Origin: Gammaproteobacteria bacterium
GTDB taxonomy: Bacteria; Pseudomonadota; Gammaproteobacteria; HK1
Length of the DNA stretch: 24,090 nucleotides
Assembly (NCBI GenBank): GCA_022822245.1
Contig: JAJECB010000361.1
Location: 1-24,090 of the forward strand
Direction of reading: 5' to 3'
Shown here: piece after piece, positions 1 to 7,315 of the stretch
How the letters are laid out: every line of letters begins with the position of its first letter
How positions within the stretch are numbered: the stretch's first letter is position 1
The notes under the pieces: generated by a model
Databases searched by the model: none
What the model was told of the DNA's origin: nothing
The model's input: the letters and a program-made list of their open reading frames with translations, nothing else
Program-made: the position numbers and the translations under genes

Positions 1-393
1 CTCTCGCACGTCTACGGCTACGCGGTCGGGATCGACATGACCCGCCGCGACCTCCAGGCGGTCGCGAAGAAGGCGGGCCGGCCCTGGGAGGTCGCCAAGG
101 CCTTCGAGCACGCGGCGCCATGCTCGGCCGTCGTCCCGGCCGCCGCCATCGGCCATCCGGACCGGGGCGACATCACCCTCGAGGTGAACGGCGAGGAGCG
201 CCAGCGCGGCGACCTCGCCCAGCTCATCTGGAAGGTGCCGGAGATCATCTCGTACCTGTCGGGGCTCTTCACCCTCGCGGCCGGCGACGTCATCTACACC
301 GGCACCCCGTCCGGGGTCGGCCCGGTCGCGCGCGGCGACCGGCTGCACGGGCGCGTCGCGGGGGTCGGCGAGATCGAGGTGGAGGTCGTCTGA
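1..393 (+). CDS. Fumarylacetoacetate hydrolase family protein, fumarylpyruvate-hydrolase-like (5' end outside window)
   Basis: The C-terminal 130 residues of an FAH-fold hydrolase are visible; the frame is open from base 1, so the start lies upstream. The family cleaves C-C bonds of acylpyruvates such as fumarylpyruvate in gentisate-type ring degradation. The visible part carries the family blocks YAVGIDMTRRDLQ, GRPWEVAKAFEHAAPC, a conserved QLIW.VPEIISYLSGLFTL stretch, and the closing GDVIYTGTPSGVGPV with the GTP.G loop. The DMTRRDLQ and KAFEH wording is closest to fumarylpyruvate hydrolases of the NagK type. The metal-binding acidic residues of the N-terminal half are not in the window. A strong hairpin follows at 535-570. 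The family is certain; the exact substrate is inferred. Confidence 0.9.
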   Translation, partial: LSHVYGYAVGIDMTRRDLQAVAKKAGRPWEVAKAFEHAAPCSAVVPAAAIGHPDRGDITLEVNGEERQRGDLAQLIWKVPEIISYLSGLFTLAAGDVIYTGTPSGVGPVARGDRLHGRVAGVGEIEVEVV

Positions 394-534
394 GCCGGGG
401 GCAGTCGCCTTTGCGGGCGCCCGGCGTCGTGTAGTGCTCGGCGAGATCGGTGGCCAGGTGGTCTGAGCCACGTTCGTCGCCACCGTAGCCGGGCCGCGCA
501 CCGCCCGGCCGGCGTCGGCGGCACCTGCCCGCAA

Positions 535-570
535 CGGCCCTCGCTCCGGTCCGCGACGGAGCGAGGGCCG
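535..570. terminator. Perfect 14-bp hairpin between convergent genes
   Basis: The arms CGGCCCTCGCTCCG (535-548) and CGGAGCGAGGGCCG (557-570) are perfect reverse complements around an 8-base loop. The hairpin sits between the ends of the convergent hydrolase (+) and sugar-binding protein (-) genes, where a bidirectional terminator is expected. There is no T-run on either side, so classical intrinsic termination is not shown. Confidence 0.6.
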
Positions 571-588
571 CTGACGAGGGCCGCTAAC
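563..588. repeat. Tandem 13-bp duplication at the hairpin edge
   Basis: GAGGGCCGCTGAC (563-575) is followed directly by GAGGGCCGCTAAC (576-588), a single mismatch. The first copy overlaps the right arm of the 535-570 hairpin, so the left arm can also pair in part with the second copy. Confidence 0.6.
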
Positions 589-597
589 GCATCGAGG

Positions 598-1620
598 TCA
601 CTCGGCGAGCTTGGCGTCGATGTCGAGCATCGCCTTGGGAACCCACTTGCGGATCGAATCCACCGAATCCAGGGTCCGCAGAGCCGTATAGAGGACCTTG
701 GGGATATCCTCCTCCCGCCCCTCGAGATGCATGATGAGGGCGTTTGCGGTGTTCGCCCCCATGTCGCGCGGATCGCGGGAAACGGCAACGCCGATCTTCC
801 CGCGGGCCACCATCTCCAGCTCGTCCGGCTGCCCGCCCATCCCGGTCACGAGGACGTCGTCGAGCTTGCCGTCGGCCTCGAGCGCGGACATGGAACCCAG
901 AGCCATGACGGAGTTCATCCCCACGATGACCTCGACGCTGGGATAGGCGATCAACGCGCGTTCGACCTCGGCATAGGCCTTCTCCCGCTGGAAGTCGCCG
1001 TAGCCCTCGTAGATGATGTTGGCGGTAAAGCCGTCCACCTCCTCCATCCCCTTCAGCACGCCGTTTCCGCGGTCCTGGCTGATCTCGGAGGCGATCGGAC
1101 CCCAGATCATGATGACGTCGGCGCTGTTCTTGCCCTGCGACTTCAGGTGCTCGGCGATCCAGCGCCCGGTGGCCTCGCCCATCTGACCGTGGTTGTAGAC
1201 CGACCAATTCAGCACCGCGTCTTCGAACGGAAAGCTGGAACCTTCCTTCGGCTCGTAGTCGACCATCAGGATCTTCACCCCGGCGTCGGCGACCATGACC
1301 AGGCCAGGCGTGTTCTGCTCGAGACTGGACGGCCCGAACACCATGTAGTCGAGGTTCAGGTTCGCCATGTTCTCGAGGATGTTGAGCATCTCGTCGTGGC
1401 GGTTGGAAGCGGTCGGCGCGGCCTGGAAAAGCTCGTACTTGATGCTCTTTGCATCGAGCGCTTCGCGGAAACCAATCTCCAGTTGTCCGAACAGGTCGGT
1501 GATGTCGTGCTGGTGCGACACGAACCCGATGCGCAGCGGCTTGTCCTGGGCCACCGCGGTCGTCGCGGCGGTGGTCACGATTGCGGCCGCAACAAGTAAC
1601 CTTCGCAAGATCTGTTTCAT
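598..1620 (-). CDS. Sugar ABC transporter periplasmic substrate-binding protein (ribose/fructose type)
   Basis: A 340-residue periplasmic binding protein of the Peripla_BP_4 type. Residues 1-24 are a signal peptide: basic MKQILRR, a hydrophobic core, and an A-V-A cleavage site before Q25. The mature protein opens with LRIGFVSHQHD, the first beta strand of the fold, and keeps the family segments DYMVFGP, VKILMVDYEP, VIMIWGP and VEVIVGMNSVMALG. It would deliver a sugar-like ligand to the permease encoded upstream. The SD sequence GGAGAG lies 8 bases before the ATG. It is the last gene of the minus-strand transporter set and is separated from the permease by 286 bases, so its level may be set independently. 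The ligand cannot be read from the sequence. Confidence 0.93.
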   Translation of the reverse strand: MKQILRRLLVAAAIVTTAATTAVAQDKPLRIGFVSHQHDITDLFGQLEIGFREALDAKSIKYELFQAAPTASNRHDEMLNILENMANLNLDYMVFGPSSLEQNTPGLVMVADAGVKILMVDYEPKEGSSFPFEDAVLNWSVYNHGQMGEATGRWIAEHLKSQGKNSADVIMIWGPIASEISQDRGNGVLKGMEEVDGFTANIIYEGYGDFQREKAYAEVERALIAYPSVEVIVGMNSVMALGSMSALEADGKLDDVLVTGMGGQPDELEMVARGKIGVAVSRDPRDMGANTANALIMHLEGREEDIPKVLYTALRTLDSVDSIRKWVPKAMLDIDAKLAE

Positions 1621-1906
1621 GATGATGTCTCTCCGTTTCGTTTCCGGTTCTCGGTACTTCCATCGACTGCGCCGGCCAGGTCCACTGTCGCGCTGCTGCT
1701 GCTGCAGTGGCGGCGGCCGGGCAGCCTTCGCGAAGGTTATCTCATGGAATGTCCTCCCGTTTTCACGTTTCTGGTCATCCGTACGTTCATCGGGAGCGGC
1801 TAGTGCCTCTGCACGGAGATTTTGACCGTCCGAGATGGTGTGGATGGGACCATGCTGGCACGTAACCGATTGATTTTCGAACGATCAGAATCACTGTGCA
1901 AGGGTA
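1621..1906 (-). promoter_or_regulatory. Leader region between permease and binding-protein genes
   Basis: These 286 bases hold no supported gene. Read on the minus strand they contain, in order: a promoter-like pair TTGCAC (1901-1896) and GAAAAT (1878-1873) spaced 17; the 12-bp palindrome CCTTCGCGAAGG (1725-1736); a hairpin CCACTG/CAGTGG (1682-1687 and 1705-1710) whose loop is mostly a CAG-type triplet run; then the SD of the binding-protein gene. A separate promoter or an RNA-processing and stabilising structure would give the binding protein higher expression than the membrane parts. The promoter match is modest; the dyads are exact. Confidence 0.4.
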
Positions 1907-2905
1907 CTAGCCAGGCCCGCTCCTGCGTTGCTGCAACTGCAGCGCCACGGCGGCGATGATCAGAAGACCGAGGATGATGCGCTGCACGAAGAATCCCGCT
2001 CCCGTCTGGATCAGGCCGTTCTCGAGCATGCCGATGAGATAGACGCCGAGCAGCGTTCCAATCATCGTCGAGCGACCGCCGAAGAGGTAGGTACCGCCCA
2101 GAACGACGGCGGCAATCACGTGCAGCTCGACGCCCTCGCCCATCGCCGCGGAAGCGGAGTCGAGGCGGCCCATGAGCACGAGCGCCGCAACCCCGGCAAG
2201 CGCTCCCTGAATGACGTAGGTCGACGCGGTGATGGCCTTCACGTTGATGCGCGTCGCCTCGGCGGCACTCGGATTCGACCCGATCGCGGTGATGTAGCGA
2301 CCATAGAGCGTGCGGTTCAGGACGAACCACCCCAGCACCGCGACCGCGAGGGCCACGATGACGGAGATCGGCAGGCCGAGAACGCTCGACCGTCCCACCG
2401 CCACGACCACGTCCGGCAATCCGGTGACGAGGTTGACCCCCATGTAGTGCTGGGTGAAGCCGCGATAGGCGACGAACGTACCGAGCGTGGCGAGCAGCGG
2501 CGGCACGCCCAGCACCGTGATGTTGAAGCCGTTGAACGCGCCGAGCACGGCACCGACGAGAATCGCGGCCGGAATGGCGTAAATCGGATCCATCCAGCCC
2601 AGCTCGAGCCCCGAACCGACGATCGCTCCGACGACACCGATCATGGAGCCGGTCGAAATGTCGATCCCGCCCGTGGTCATGGCAAAGGTCTGGCCGACAC
2701 CGAGGATCAGGAAGACCGCCGCGGCGCGCATGATCGTGATCTGGTTGTTGGCCGTGTTGAACGTGTCGCCGGTGATGGCGGTGAACACCGCATAGAGGAT
2801 CACGATCGCGACGGCAACGTTGAAGAACGGCAGGGCAATTGCCTGCTCCAAGGCACCGCCCGCACCGTGGACCCGTCGCCGGGTCGGACCGGCCGGAGCG
2901 GTCAT
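1907..2905 (-). CDS. Sugar ABC transporter permease (RbsC/FrcC-like)
   Basis: A 332-residue polytopic inner-membrane protein of the BPD_transp_2 family. After a short cytoplasmic N-terminus, hydrophobic segments run from about residue 25 to the C-terminus. Family signatures are TGGIDISTGSMIGVVGAIVG (near residue 78), LYGRYITAIGSNPSAAEATR (the cytoplasmic coupling loop) and the late LGGTYLFGGRSTMIGTLLG. It forms the channel for the sugar ABC importer. Its ATG overlaps the stop of the ATPase gene by 4 bases (2902-2905), so the two are translationally coupled. Family assignment is firm; substrate is unknown. Confidence 0.93.
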   Translation of the reverse strand: MTAPAGPTRRRVHGAGGALEQAIALPFFNVAVAIVILYAVFTAITGDTFNTANNQITIMRAAAVFLILGVGQTFAMTTGGIDISTGSMIGVVGAIVGSGLELGWMDPIYAIPAAILVGAVLGAFNGFNITVLGVPPLLATLGTFVAYRGFTQHYMGVNLVTGLPDVVVAVGRSSVLGLPISVIVALAVAVLGWFVLNRTLYGRYITAIGSNPSAAEATRINVKAITASTYVIQGALAGVAALVLMGRLDSASAAMGEGVELHVIAAVVLGGTYLFGGRSTMIGTLLGVYLIGMLENGLIQTGAGFFVQRIILGLLIIAAVALQLQQRRSGPG

Positions 2906-3669
2906 GCCGCCGCATCCTCGATGTCGCCGACGATCAGGCGCACGATGTCGGTCTTCGTGACCTCGCCGGTGCGTACCACGGCCTGAACACGGCCCTGGCG
3001 CATGACCGCGATGCGATCGGACACCTGGAAGACATGCTCCAGGTCATGCGAGACGATGATCATGGTCTGACCATCGTCGCGCAGATTCTTGATGAGCGCC
3101 AGGACCTTGCGCACCTCCTCCACGCCCAGTGCCGCGGTGGGCTCATCGAGAATGAGAAGCTCGCGGCGCCCCCGGTGGATGGTCCGCCCGATGGCCACCG
3201 CTTGGCGCTGGCCACCGGAGAGATTCGCCACGGGCCGCTTCGGATTGGGAATGTCGATGCGCAGCCGATCCAGGGTGGCAGCGGTCTCGGCATCCATCCG
3301 GCGCGTGTCGGGGACCGAGAACCACCCGAGCTTCAGCCGCAGGGGCTCGTCCCCGAGAAACACGTTCGCCGCCACGTCGAGCGTGTTGGCGAGGGCCAGG
3401 TCCTGGTAGAGGACCTCGACGCCGAGCGCACCGGCGTCCTTTGCCGAGCGGATCGCCACTTCCCGTCCCCGCAATCGGATCGTGCCGCTGTCCGCCGGTT
3501 GCACCCCGGCGACGGCCTTGACCAGCGTGGACTTGCCGGCTCCGTTGTCGCCGACGAGCGCGACCGTCTCGCCCTCCGCAATCGACAGTGAAGCCCCTTG
3601 CAGCGCCCGCACGCCGCCGAAGCGCTTCTCGACGTTCTCCACTTCCAGGAGCGGCGGTCCCGTTTCCAT
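2902..3669 (-). CDS. Sugar ABC transporter ATP-binding protein (single-domain, FrcA-like)
   Basis: A 255-residue ABC ATPase. It has Walker A GDNGAGKST (40-48), Q-loop Q89 in LYQD, signature LSGGQ (150-154), Walker B LLILDEPT (171-178) and the switch His in SHD (208). Unlike RbsA-type proteins, which are about 500 residues with two fused domains, it has one nucleotide-binding domain as in FrcA, and would act as a homodimer on the permease. An open frame reaches 3723, but the ATG at 3669 has an upstream GGGAG and begins at the conserved LLEVENVEKRFGGVRAL block, so this start was chosen. First gene of the transporter set. Confidence 0.92.
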   Translation of the reverse strand: METGPPLLEVENVEKRFGGVRALQGASLSIAEGETVALVGDNGAGKSTLVKAVAGVQPADSGTIRLRGREVAIRSAKDAGALGVEVLYQDLALANTLDVAANVFLGDEPLRLKLGWFSVPDTRRMDAETAATLDRLRIDIPNPKRPVANLSGGQRQAVAIGRTIHRGRRELLILDEPTAALGVEEVRKVLALIKNLRDDGQTMIIVSHDLEHVFQVSDRIAVMRQGRVQAVVRTGEVTKTDIVRLIVGDIEDAAA

Positions 3670-3758
3670 CACGTTTCGTGGCTCCCATTGTCGCAACGCC
3701 CGGACCGTTGCCCGAAAAGCCAAGCGGCTCCGCCATCTGCGTCGCCACGGATCGGGAA

Positions 3759-3779
3759 GACATCATGCCCAATCATGTC
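3759..3779. promoter_or_regulatory. Imperfect 21-bp dyad upstream of the ABC operon
   Basis: GACAT (3759-3763) and ATGTC (3775-3779) are reverse complements, and an inner AT/AT pair extends the symmetry after one mismatch. The dyad lies 90 bases upstream of the ATPase start, where a repressor operator of a sugar transport operon would be expected. No regulator gene is adjacent, so this is a weak candidate. Confidence 0.25.
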
Positions 3780-3880
3780 GCATACCGCCAGATAGCCCGC
3801 GTTCCGGCCGCAAGGGTCGGCGCGATCGAGGTGAGCGTGGACCGAGCGACGGGTCGCCCGCCTTTGCGGCCACCGACGGG

Positions 3881-3903
3881 CATGTAGTACGCTGTACTAC
3901 ATG
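3881..3903. promoter_or_regulatory. Perfect inverted-repeat operator spanning the antitoxin start codon
   Basis: The arms CATGTAGTAC (3881-3890) and GTACTACATG (3894-3903) are exact reverse complements around the 3-base spacer GCT. The right arm ends in the antitoxin ATG (3901-3903). Ribbon-helix-helix antitoxins bind short palindromes in their own promoters, so this is the likely autoregulatory operator. No SD precedes the ATG (the nearest purine run, GGG, is about 20 bases away), so translation may be leaderless or the same dyad may form an RNA hairpin that hides the start. Confidence 0.75.
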
Positions 3904-4116
3904 ACGACCCTGACCATCCGAATCGACGATAAGCTCGATGCCGAGCTCCGCGAGATCACGGCGCGAACCGGCAAGGGCAAGAGCGAGTTCGTGCGCGAGG
4001 CGTTGCGGCAGCAGCTCGCGATTGCCCGCTTCGAGGACCTCAGGCAGCGTCTCGCGCCGTTTGCCGAGGCCCGCGGCTGGCTGACCGACGAGGATGTCTT
4101 CGACGCGATTTCGTGA
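3901..4116 (+). CDS. Ribbon-helix-helix (CopG-family) antitoxin
   Basis: A 71-residue protein. The N-terminal strand MTTLTIRIDDKLDAEL and the following helices TGKGKSEFVREALRQQL (about residues 22-38) form a typical RHH DNA-binding unit. The C-terminal part (LAPFAEARGWLTDEDVFDAIS) would be the toxin-binding tail; its GWLTDEDVF wording is common in antitoxins paired with PIN toxins. It should bind the PIN toxin and repress its own promoter through the dyad at 3881-3903. Its stop overlaps the toxin GTG by 4 bases. The module type is clear; activity is inferred. Confidence 0.9.
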   Translation: MTTLTIRIDDKLDAELREITARTGKGKSEFVREALRQQLAIARFEDLRQRLAPFAEARGWLTDEDVFDAIS

Positions 4117-4535
4117 GGGTTCTCCTGGACACCAACGTTCTGGTGGCGGCCTTCGCAACCCGGGGAATCTGCCAGGATGTGTTTCGGACCGTGCTTGCCG
4201 AGCATCACCTTCTCGTCGGCGAGTCGGAGCTCGAAGAGCTCGAACGGGTCCTCACGGACAAGCTTCGGACCCCGCTACCCCGGGTTCGCGAGATCGTCGC
4301 GTTCATCCGTGAGCACGGAGATGTGGTCACACCGGACGCTCCCGCGTCATGGCCGGAGAACGAGCCTGATGATCGATGGATCGTCGCCGCTGCGGTGAAA
4401 GGAGAGGCGGACGTGCTTGTAACCGGTGACAGCGACATTCTCCTGGCCAGCGGCGCGGAGGGGATCCAGGTCCTCACCCCCCGGGGATTCTGGGAATCGC
4501 TCCGGGACCGTTCCGCCCGCACCCCGTCGAACTGA
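4113..4535 (+). CDS. PIN-domain toxin, putative ribonuclease of a type II toxin-antitoxin pair
   Basis: A 140-residue PIN-domain protein starting at a GTG that overlaps the antitoxin stop (GTGA at 4113-4116). The acidic active-site residues are in place: D6 in MRVLLDTNVLVAA, the glutamates of ESELEELERVL (37-47), D86/D87 in NEPDDRWIVAAA, and D106/D108 in VTGDSDIL. It belongs to the group annotated as 'putative toxin-antitoxin system toxin component, PIN family'. It would cleave RNA using Mg2+ or Mn2+ when freed from the antitoxin. The next gene starts only 14 bases downstream. Confidence 0.9.
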   Translation: MRVLLDTNVLVAAFATRGICQDVFRTVLAEHHLLVGESELEELERVLTDKLRTPLPRVREIVAFIREHGDVVTPDAPASWPENEPDDRWIVAAAVKGEADVLVTGDSDILLASGAEGIQVLTPRGFWESLRDRSARTPSN

Positions 4536-4549
4536 AGGAAGACATTGCG

Positions 4550-5425
4550 ATGAACGCACCGATGGCCGAAATGGCGCCCGTCCGGATAGGCGATCTCGAG
4601 GTCGCTCGGGTGGAGGAGATGATCTGGACGGTGAGTCCGCGCTATCTCTACGCGGGGATCGAGAACGAGCGCTTCGAGCCGTACCGGGACTGGCTCCAGC
4701 CGCATTTCTCGGCCGAGGACTTCAAGTGGCGGCTCAGCATCCACAGCTTCGTGGTGCGGACCCCCCACCACACGATCCTCGTCGACACCTGCGTCGGCAA
4801 CGACCGCAACCGGAGCTTGCCCGTCTGGAACCGGATGCAAACCGACTACCCGGGGCGGCTCGCCGCGGCGGGGGTGGTCCCGGAGGAAGTGGACTACGTC
4901 TTCTGCACCCACATGCACGTGGACCACGTCGGCTGGAACACCCGGCTCGACAACGGGCGCTTCGTCCCCACCTTCCCGAACGCGAAGTACCTCTTCCACC
5001 GCACCGAGTGGGAGCACTGGAAGCAGACCGAGGAAGAGATCCAGGCCGAGGTGGTGAAGGACAGCCTGCTCCCCGTCGTCGACGCGGGGCTTGCGGAGAT
5101 GGTCGAGAACGACCACGTGATCGAGGATGGGGTGCGCCTTCTCCCGACGCCCGGGCACACTCCCGGCCACTGCAGCCTCGTGCTCGGCGAGCCGGAGGAC
5201 GGGGACGCGGTCATCACCGGCGACCTCATCCACCACCCGTTCCTCATCGCGGAGCCGGACTGGCCCTCCCGGGTGTGCTGGGACCCGGCGATGGCCGTCC
5301 GCACCCGGCGCGCGTTCGTCGAGCGCTACGCTGACACCGCGACCCGGGTGCTCGGGACGCATTTCGCGCCCCCGACCGCGGTCCGCATCGAAAGCGGGCC
5401 GGGAGGCTGCCGCGTCACGTTCTGA
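4550..5425 (+). CDS. Metallo-beta-lactamase-fold hydrolase
   Basis: A 291-residue MBL-fold protein. Its metal ligands are all visible: H121-M-H123-V-D125-H126, H207 in TPGHTPGH, D225 in VITGDLIHHP, and H271 in LGTHFAPP near the C-terminus. This is a full set for two metal ions. The fold serves lactonases, thioesterases and many other hydrolases; the PGHTPGH motif and length match the AHL-lactonase-like branch, but the substrate cannot be assigned. The SD AAGGAAG precedes the ATG. It lies 14 bases after the PIN toxin stop on the same strand, so it may be co-transcribed from the autoregulated toxin-antitoxin promoter. Confidence 0.9.
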   Translation: MNAPMAEMAPVRIGDLEVARVEEMIWTVSPRYLYAGIENERFEPYRDWLQPHFSAEDFKWRLSIHSFVVRTPHHTILVDTCVGNDRNRSLPVWNRMQTDYPGRLAAAGVVPEEVDYVFCTHMHVDHVGWNTRLDNGRFVPTFPNAKYLFHRTEWEHWKQTEEEIQAEVVKDSLLPVVDAGLAEMVENDHVIEDGVRLLPTPGHTPGHCSLVLGEPEDGDAVITGDLIHHPFLIAEPDWPSRVCWDPAMAVRTRRAFVERYADTATRVLGTHFAPPTAVRIESGPGGCRVTF

Positions 5426-5463
5426 CTGTTCCCGCTGCCGGTACAGGTACGAAGGGGACGGGC

Positions 5464-5829
5464 TCACCGCCCCTTGTCGCCGGCGAGGAGAGCCTCCACC
5501 AAGGGGTCACGCCGTGTTTGTTGCGGCGGCGGAAGATTCTCGAACAGGTTCTGTGACCATGCTTGCGCCGGCTGGTTCACGTAGCTCCACAGGTTCTCGG
5601 GCAACCACCCGTCCACTGAACCAGGGCTTATTTCCGTCACGATGAACCACGCATCCGACAGGCGTCGGTGCAGCACCGCGCCGAGATCCTGGGCACTCAG
5701 ATCGGAGATGAGGACCGCAGCGGACGGGAATGGGGCAATCCAGGTCTCGATCGCTTTGGTATCGTTGAGAATGGCGTGCACCTGTGCCTGTGTCCACGCT
5801 TGGCTGTACGCAAAGAGATATGCCTTCAT
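5464..5829 (-). CDS. Small protein of unknown function, ferredoxin-fold-like (SinR/Cas2-like resemblance)
   Basis: A 121-residue soluble protein. It opens with MKAYLFAYSQAWT, a beta strand, followed by a helix (QAQVHAILNDT), then SAAVLISDLSAQDLGAVLHRR, then FIVTEI and the tryptophan-rich GWLPENLWSYVNQP. The beta-alpha-beta pattern and the GWLP..W motif recall small ferredoxin-fold proteins sometimes labelled SinR-like, distantly like Cas2 and VapD, but the label is by eye only. Its ATG overlaps the stop of the upstream membrane-protein gene by 4 bases, so the two are coupled. No catalytic motif is evident and no CRISPR array is nearby. Confidence 0.7.
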   Translation of the reverse strand: MKAYLFAYSQAWTQAQVHAILNDTKAIETWIAPFPSAAVLISDLSAQDLGAVLHRRLSDAWFIVTEISPGSVDGWLPENLWSYVNQPAQAWSQNLFENLPPPQQTRRDPLVEALLAGDKGR

Positions 5830-6269
5830 CGTACCTTTCCCTCGTCGTCAGAGGCTGCCTCGTTCGCCTCATCGAGTTCGTGCCGAGCATCGGCATCGGT
5901 CAGGTTCCGCGTAGGCTCGGGAAGGGAGTCTTCCAGCAACGGTTGCGGTAGTGACTTGGCGTCGAGCATCTGTATGCGAGTCATCCCGATGCGAAACTCC
6001 TCGGATTGCAATCTGTCCGGATCGGTCTTCGCGAACTTCCCGAAGTGCCTGTGGAAATTGTACGGAATCAACAGACCTGCAATCACCAACACCGCAGAAA
6101 TGATCGGGATACCCGCCACAACAGCCGTGTCCCGAAACAGCCACGCGAACAGAAGAAGAAAGGGAACCAGCACAAGCGAAGGTACCAGCGGCCCCATGGC
6201 GGTTCCGCGTTGCACGAGCGCACTGCTGACATCCTGCAGACTGCCCGAAAGTCTGTGAAGTACTCGCAT
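5826..6269 (-). CDS. Two-helix membrane protein of unknown function
   Basis: A 147-residue protein with an N-terminal soluble stretch, two adjacent transmembrane segments (about 27-45 and 49-70) and a polar C-terminal half. The C-terminal segment has FAKTDPDRLQSEEFRIGMTR (79-98), a motif seen in uncharacterised membrane proteins, then an acidic tail rich in D and E. The frame is open to 6392, but upstream residues are arginine-rich and low in complexity, so the ATG at 6269 was chosen; its SD is weak. It is coupled to the downstream 121-residue protein. Both are visibly less GC-biased than flanking genes, which suggests a transferred pair. Confidence 0.7.
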   Translation of the reverse strand: MRVLHRLSGSLQDVSSALVQRGTAMGPLVPSLVLVPFLLLFAWLFRDTAVVAGIPIISAVLVIAGLLIPYNFHRHFGKFAKTDPDRLQSEEFRIGMTRIQMLDAKSLPQPLLEDSLPEPTRNLTDADARHELDEANEAASDDEGKVR

Positions 6270-6355
6270 TGAGCTGCCGTCCGATCTTCGCCCTCGGTTA
6301 TCCCCGCCGGCTTTGCCGGAGTCGCCATGGTCCAGAGGGACTCCGTGGCGCCCCG

Positions 6356-7129
6356 CTAGCTCGTGACGAGGCCGCCGTCGACGTTGTAGCACTGCCCGGT
6401 GATGTTGCGGGCGCCGGGCGAGGCGAGGAAGACCGCCATCGCCGCGATGTCCGCGGGGTCGTTGGCCCGGCGGAGCGGGATGGGCCTCACCGCCTTCGCG
6501 ATGGCGTCGTCGAGGGAAATGCCCTCCTTCTCCGCCCGCTGCGAGGTAAGGCGGGCCACCATCTCGGTCATGGTGACCCCGGGGCAGATCGCGTTGACGT
6601 TGAGGTTGTGGCGGGCGAGCTGCTGGGCGGCGGTCTTGGTGAGGCTGATGACCGCGCCCTTGCTCGCCGCGTACGCGGCATTGGAGGTGCCGGGGAAGCC
6701 GCGGCCCGCGATGGAGGCGATGTTGATGATCCGCCCTTCGCGGCGGGGGATCATCTCCCGGGCGGCGCGCTGGAGGCAGAAGAAGACCCCCTTCGCATTG
6801 ACCCGGTGCATCCGGTCCCAGTCCTCCTCGGTGAGGTTCATGATGTAGGCGCCGCGGGTGACCCCGGCGTTGTTGACGATCACGTCGAGGTGGCCGAGCT
6901 CGGCGACGACGGTGCTCACCATGCGGTCGATGTCCGCGACGTCGCCCACGTCCGCCTGCACCGCGATCGCGCCGCCCCCCGCCGCCTCGGCGGTCGCGCC
7001 CGCCGCGCTCTCGTCGAGGTCGGCGGCGGCGACCCGTGCGCCCGTCTCCGCGAACGCGAGCGCGGTGGCCCGCCCTATCCCGGTTCCCGCCCCGGTGACG
7101 AGCACCGTCTGGCTGTCGTCCGTCGTCAT
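6356..7129 (-). CDS. SDR-family NAD(P)-dependent oxidoreductase
   Basis: A 257-residue classical short-chain dehydrogenase. It has TGAGTGIG (12-19) for the cofactor, D37 at the end of strand 2 (favours NAD+), NNAG (86-89), N111, and the catalytic S139, Y153 and K157 in NIAS and YAASK. The C-terminal VDGG block is typical of the FabG-like group. It would oxidise or reduce an alcohol/ketone pair. It is transcribed alone, with the candidate promoter at 7159-7186. The substrate is not evident; neighbouring oxygenases suggest a catabolic role (inference). Confidence 0.93.
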   Translation of the reverse strand: MTTDDSQTVLVTGAGTGIGRATALAFAETGARVAAADLDESAAGATAEAAGGGAIAVQADVGDVADIDRMVSTVVAELGHLDVIVNNAGVTRGAYIMNLTEEDWDRMHRVNAKGVFFCLQRAAREMIPRREGRIINIASIAGRGFPGTSNAAYAASKGAVISLTKTAAQQLARHNLNVNAICPGVTMTEMVARLTSQRAEKEGISLDDAIAKAVRPIPLRRANDPADIAAMAVFLASPGARNITGQCYNVDGGLVTS

Positions 7130-7158
7130 GGAGAGCGTCCCTCGCTATGGCCGGCGAA

Positions 7159-7186
7159 ATTATGACGCAGCTTCATTGATTGCGAA
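7159..7186 (-). promoter_or_regulatory. Candidate promoter of the SDR gene
   Basis: On the minus strand TTCGCA (7186-7181) and CATAAT (7164-7159) are 16 bases apart, and the CATAAT lies about 30 bases before the SDR start in otherwise GC-rich DNA. This is a moderate sigma-70-like match. Confidence 0.35.
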
Positions 7187-7315
7187 CGGCTTCCGCGGAT
7201 CCATCCCGGTGCGCGGCGCGCTGGCGGTCCCCCGGGACCCGAGCAGGGCGGGCACATCACGAAGACCCGTGAGCGCCGCCGCCGCCCGGAGCGCCGAACT
7301 CTGAGATTGCGGCGG

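Noticed and set aside
1691..1707. CTG triplet run as a microsatellite
   Set aside because: It is only about four to five units and is better explained as part of a hairpin loop in the leader.
3670..3723. Upstream start for the ABC ATPase
   Set aside because: The ATG at 3669 has an SD-like GGGAG and starts at the family's conserved N-terminus.
4550..5425. Naming the MBL gene an AHL lactonase (quorum quenching)
   Set aside because: The metal motif is shared by many MBL-fold hydrolases and nothing else in the window supports quorum-signal degradation.
5464..5829. Cas2 of a CRISPR system
   Set aside because: There is no repeat array or other cas gene nearby; the resemblance is limited to a small ferredoxin-like pattern.
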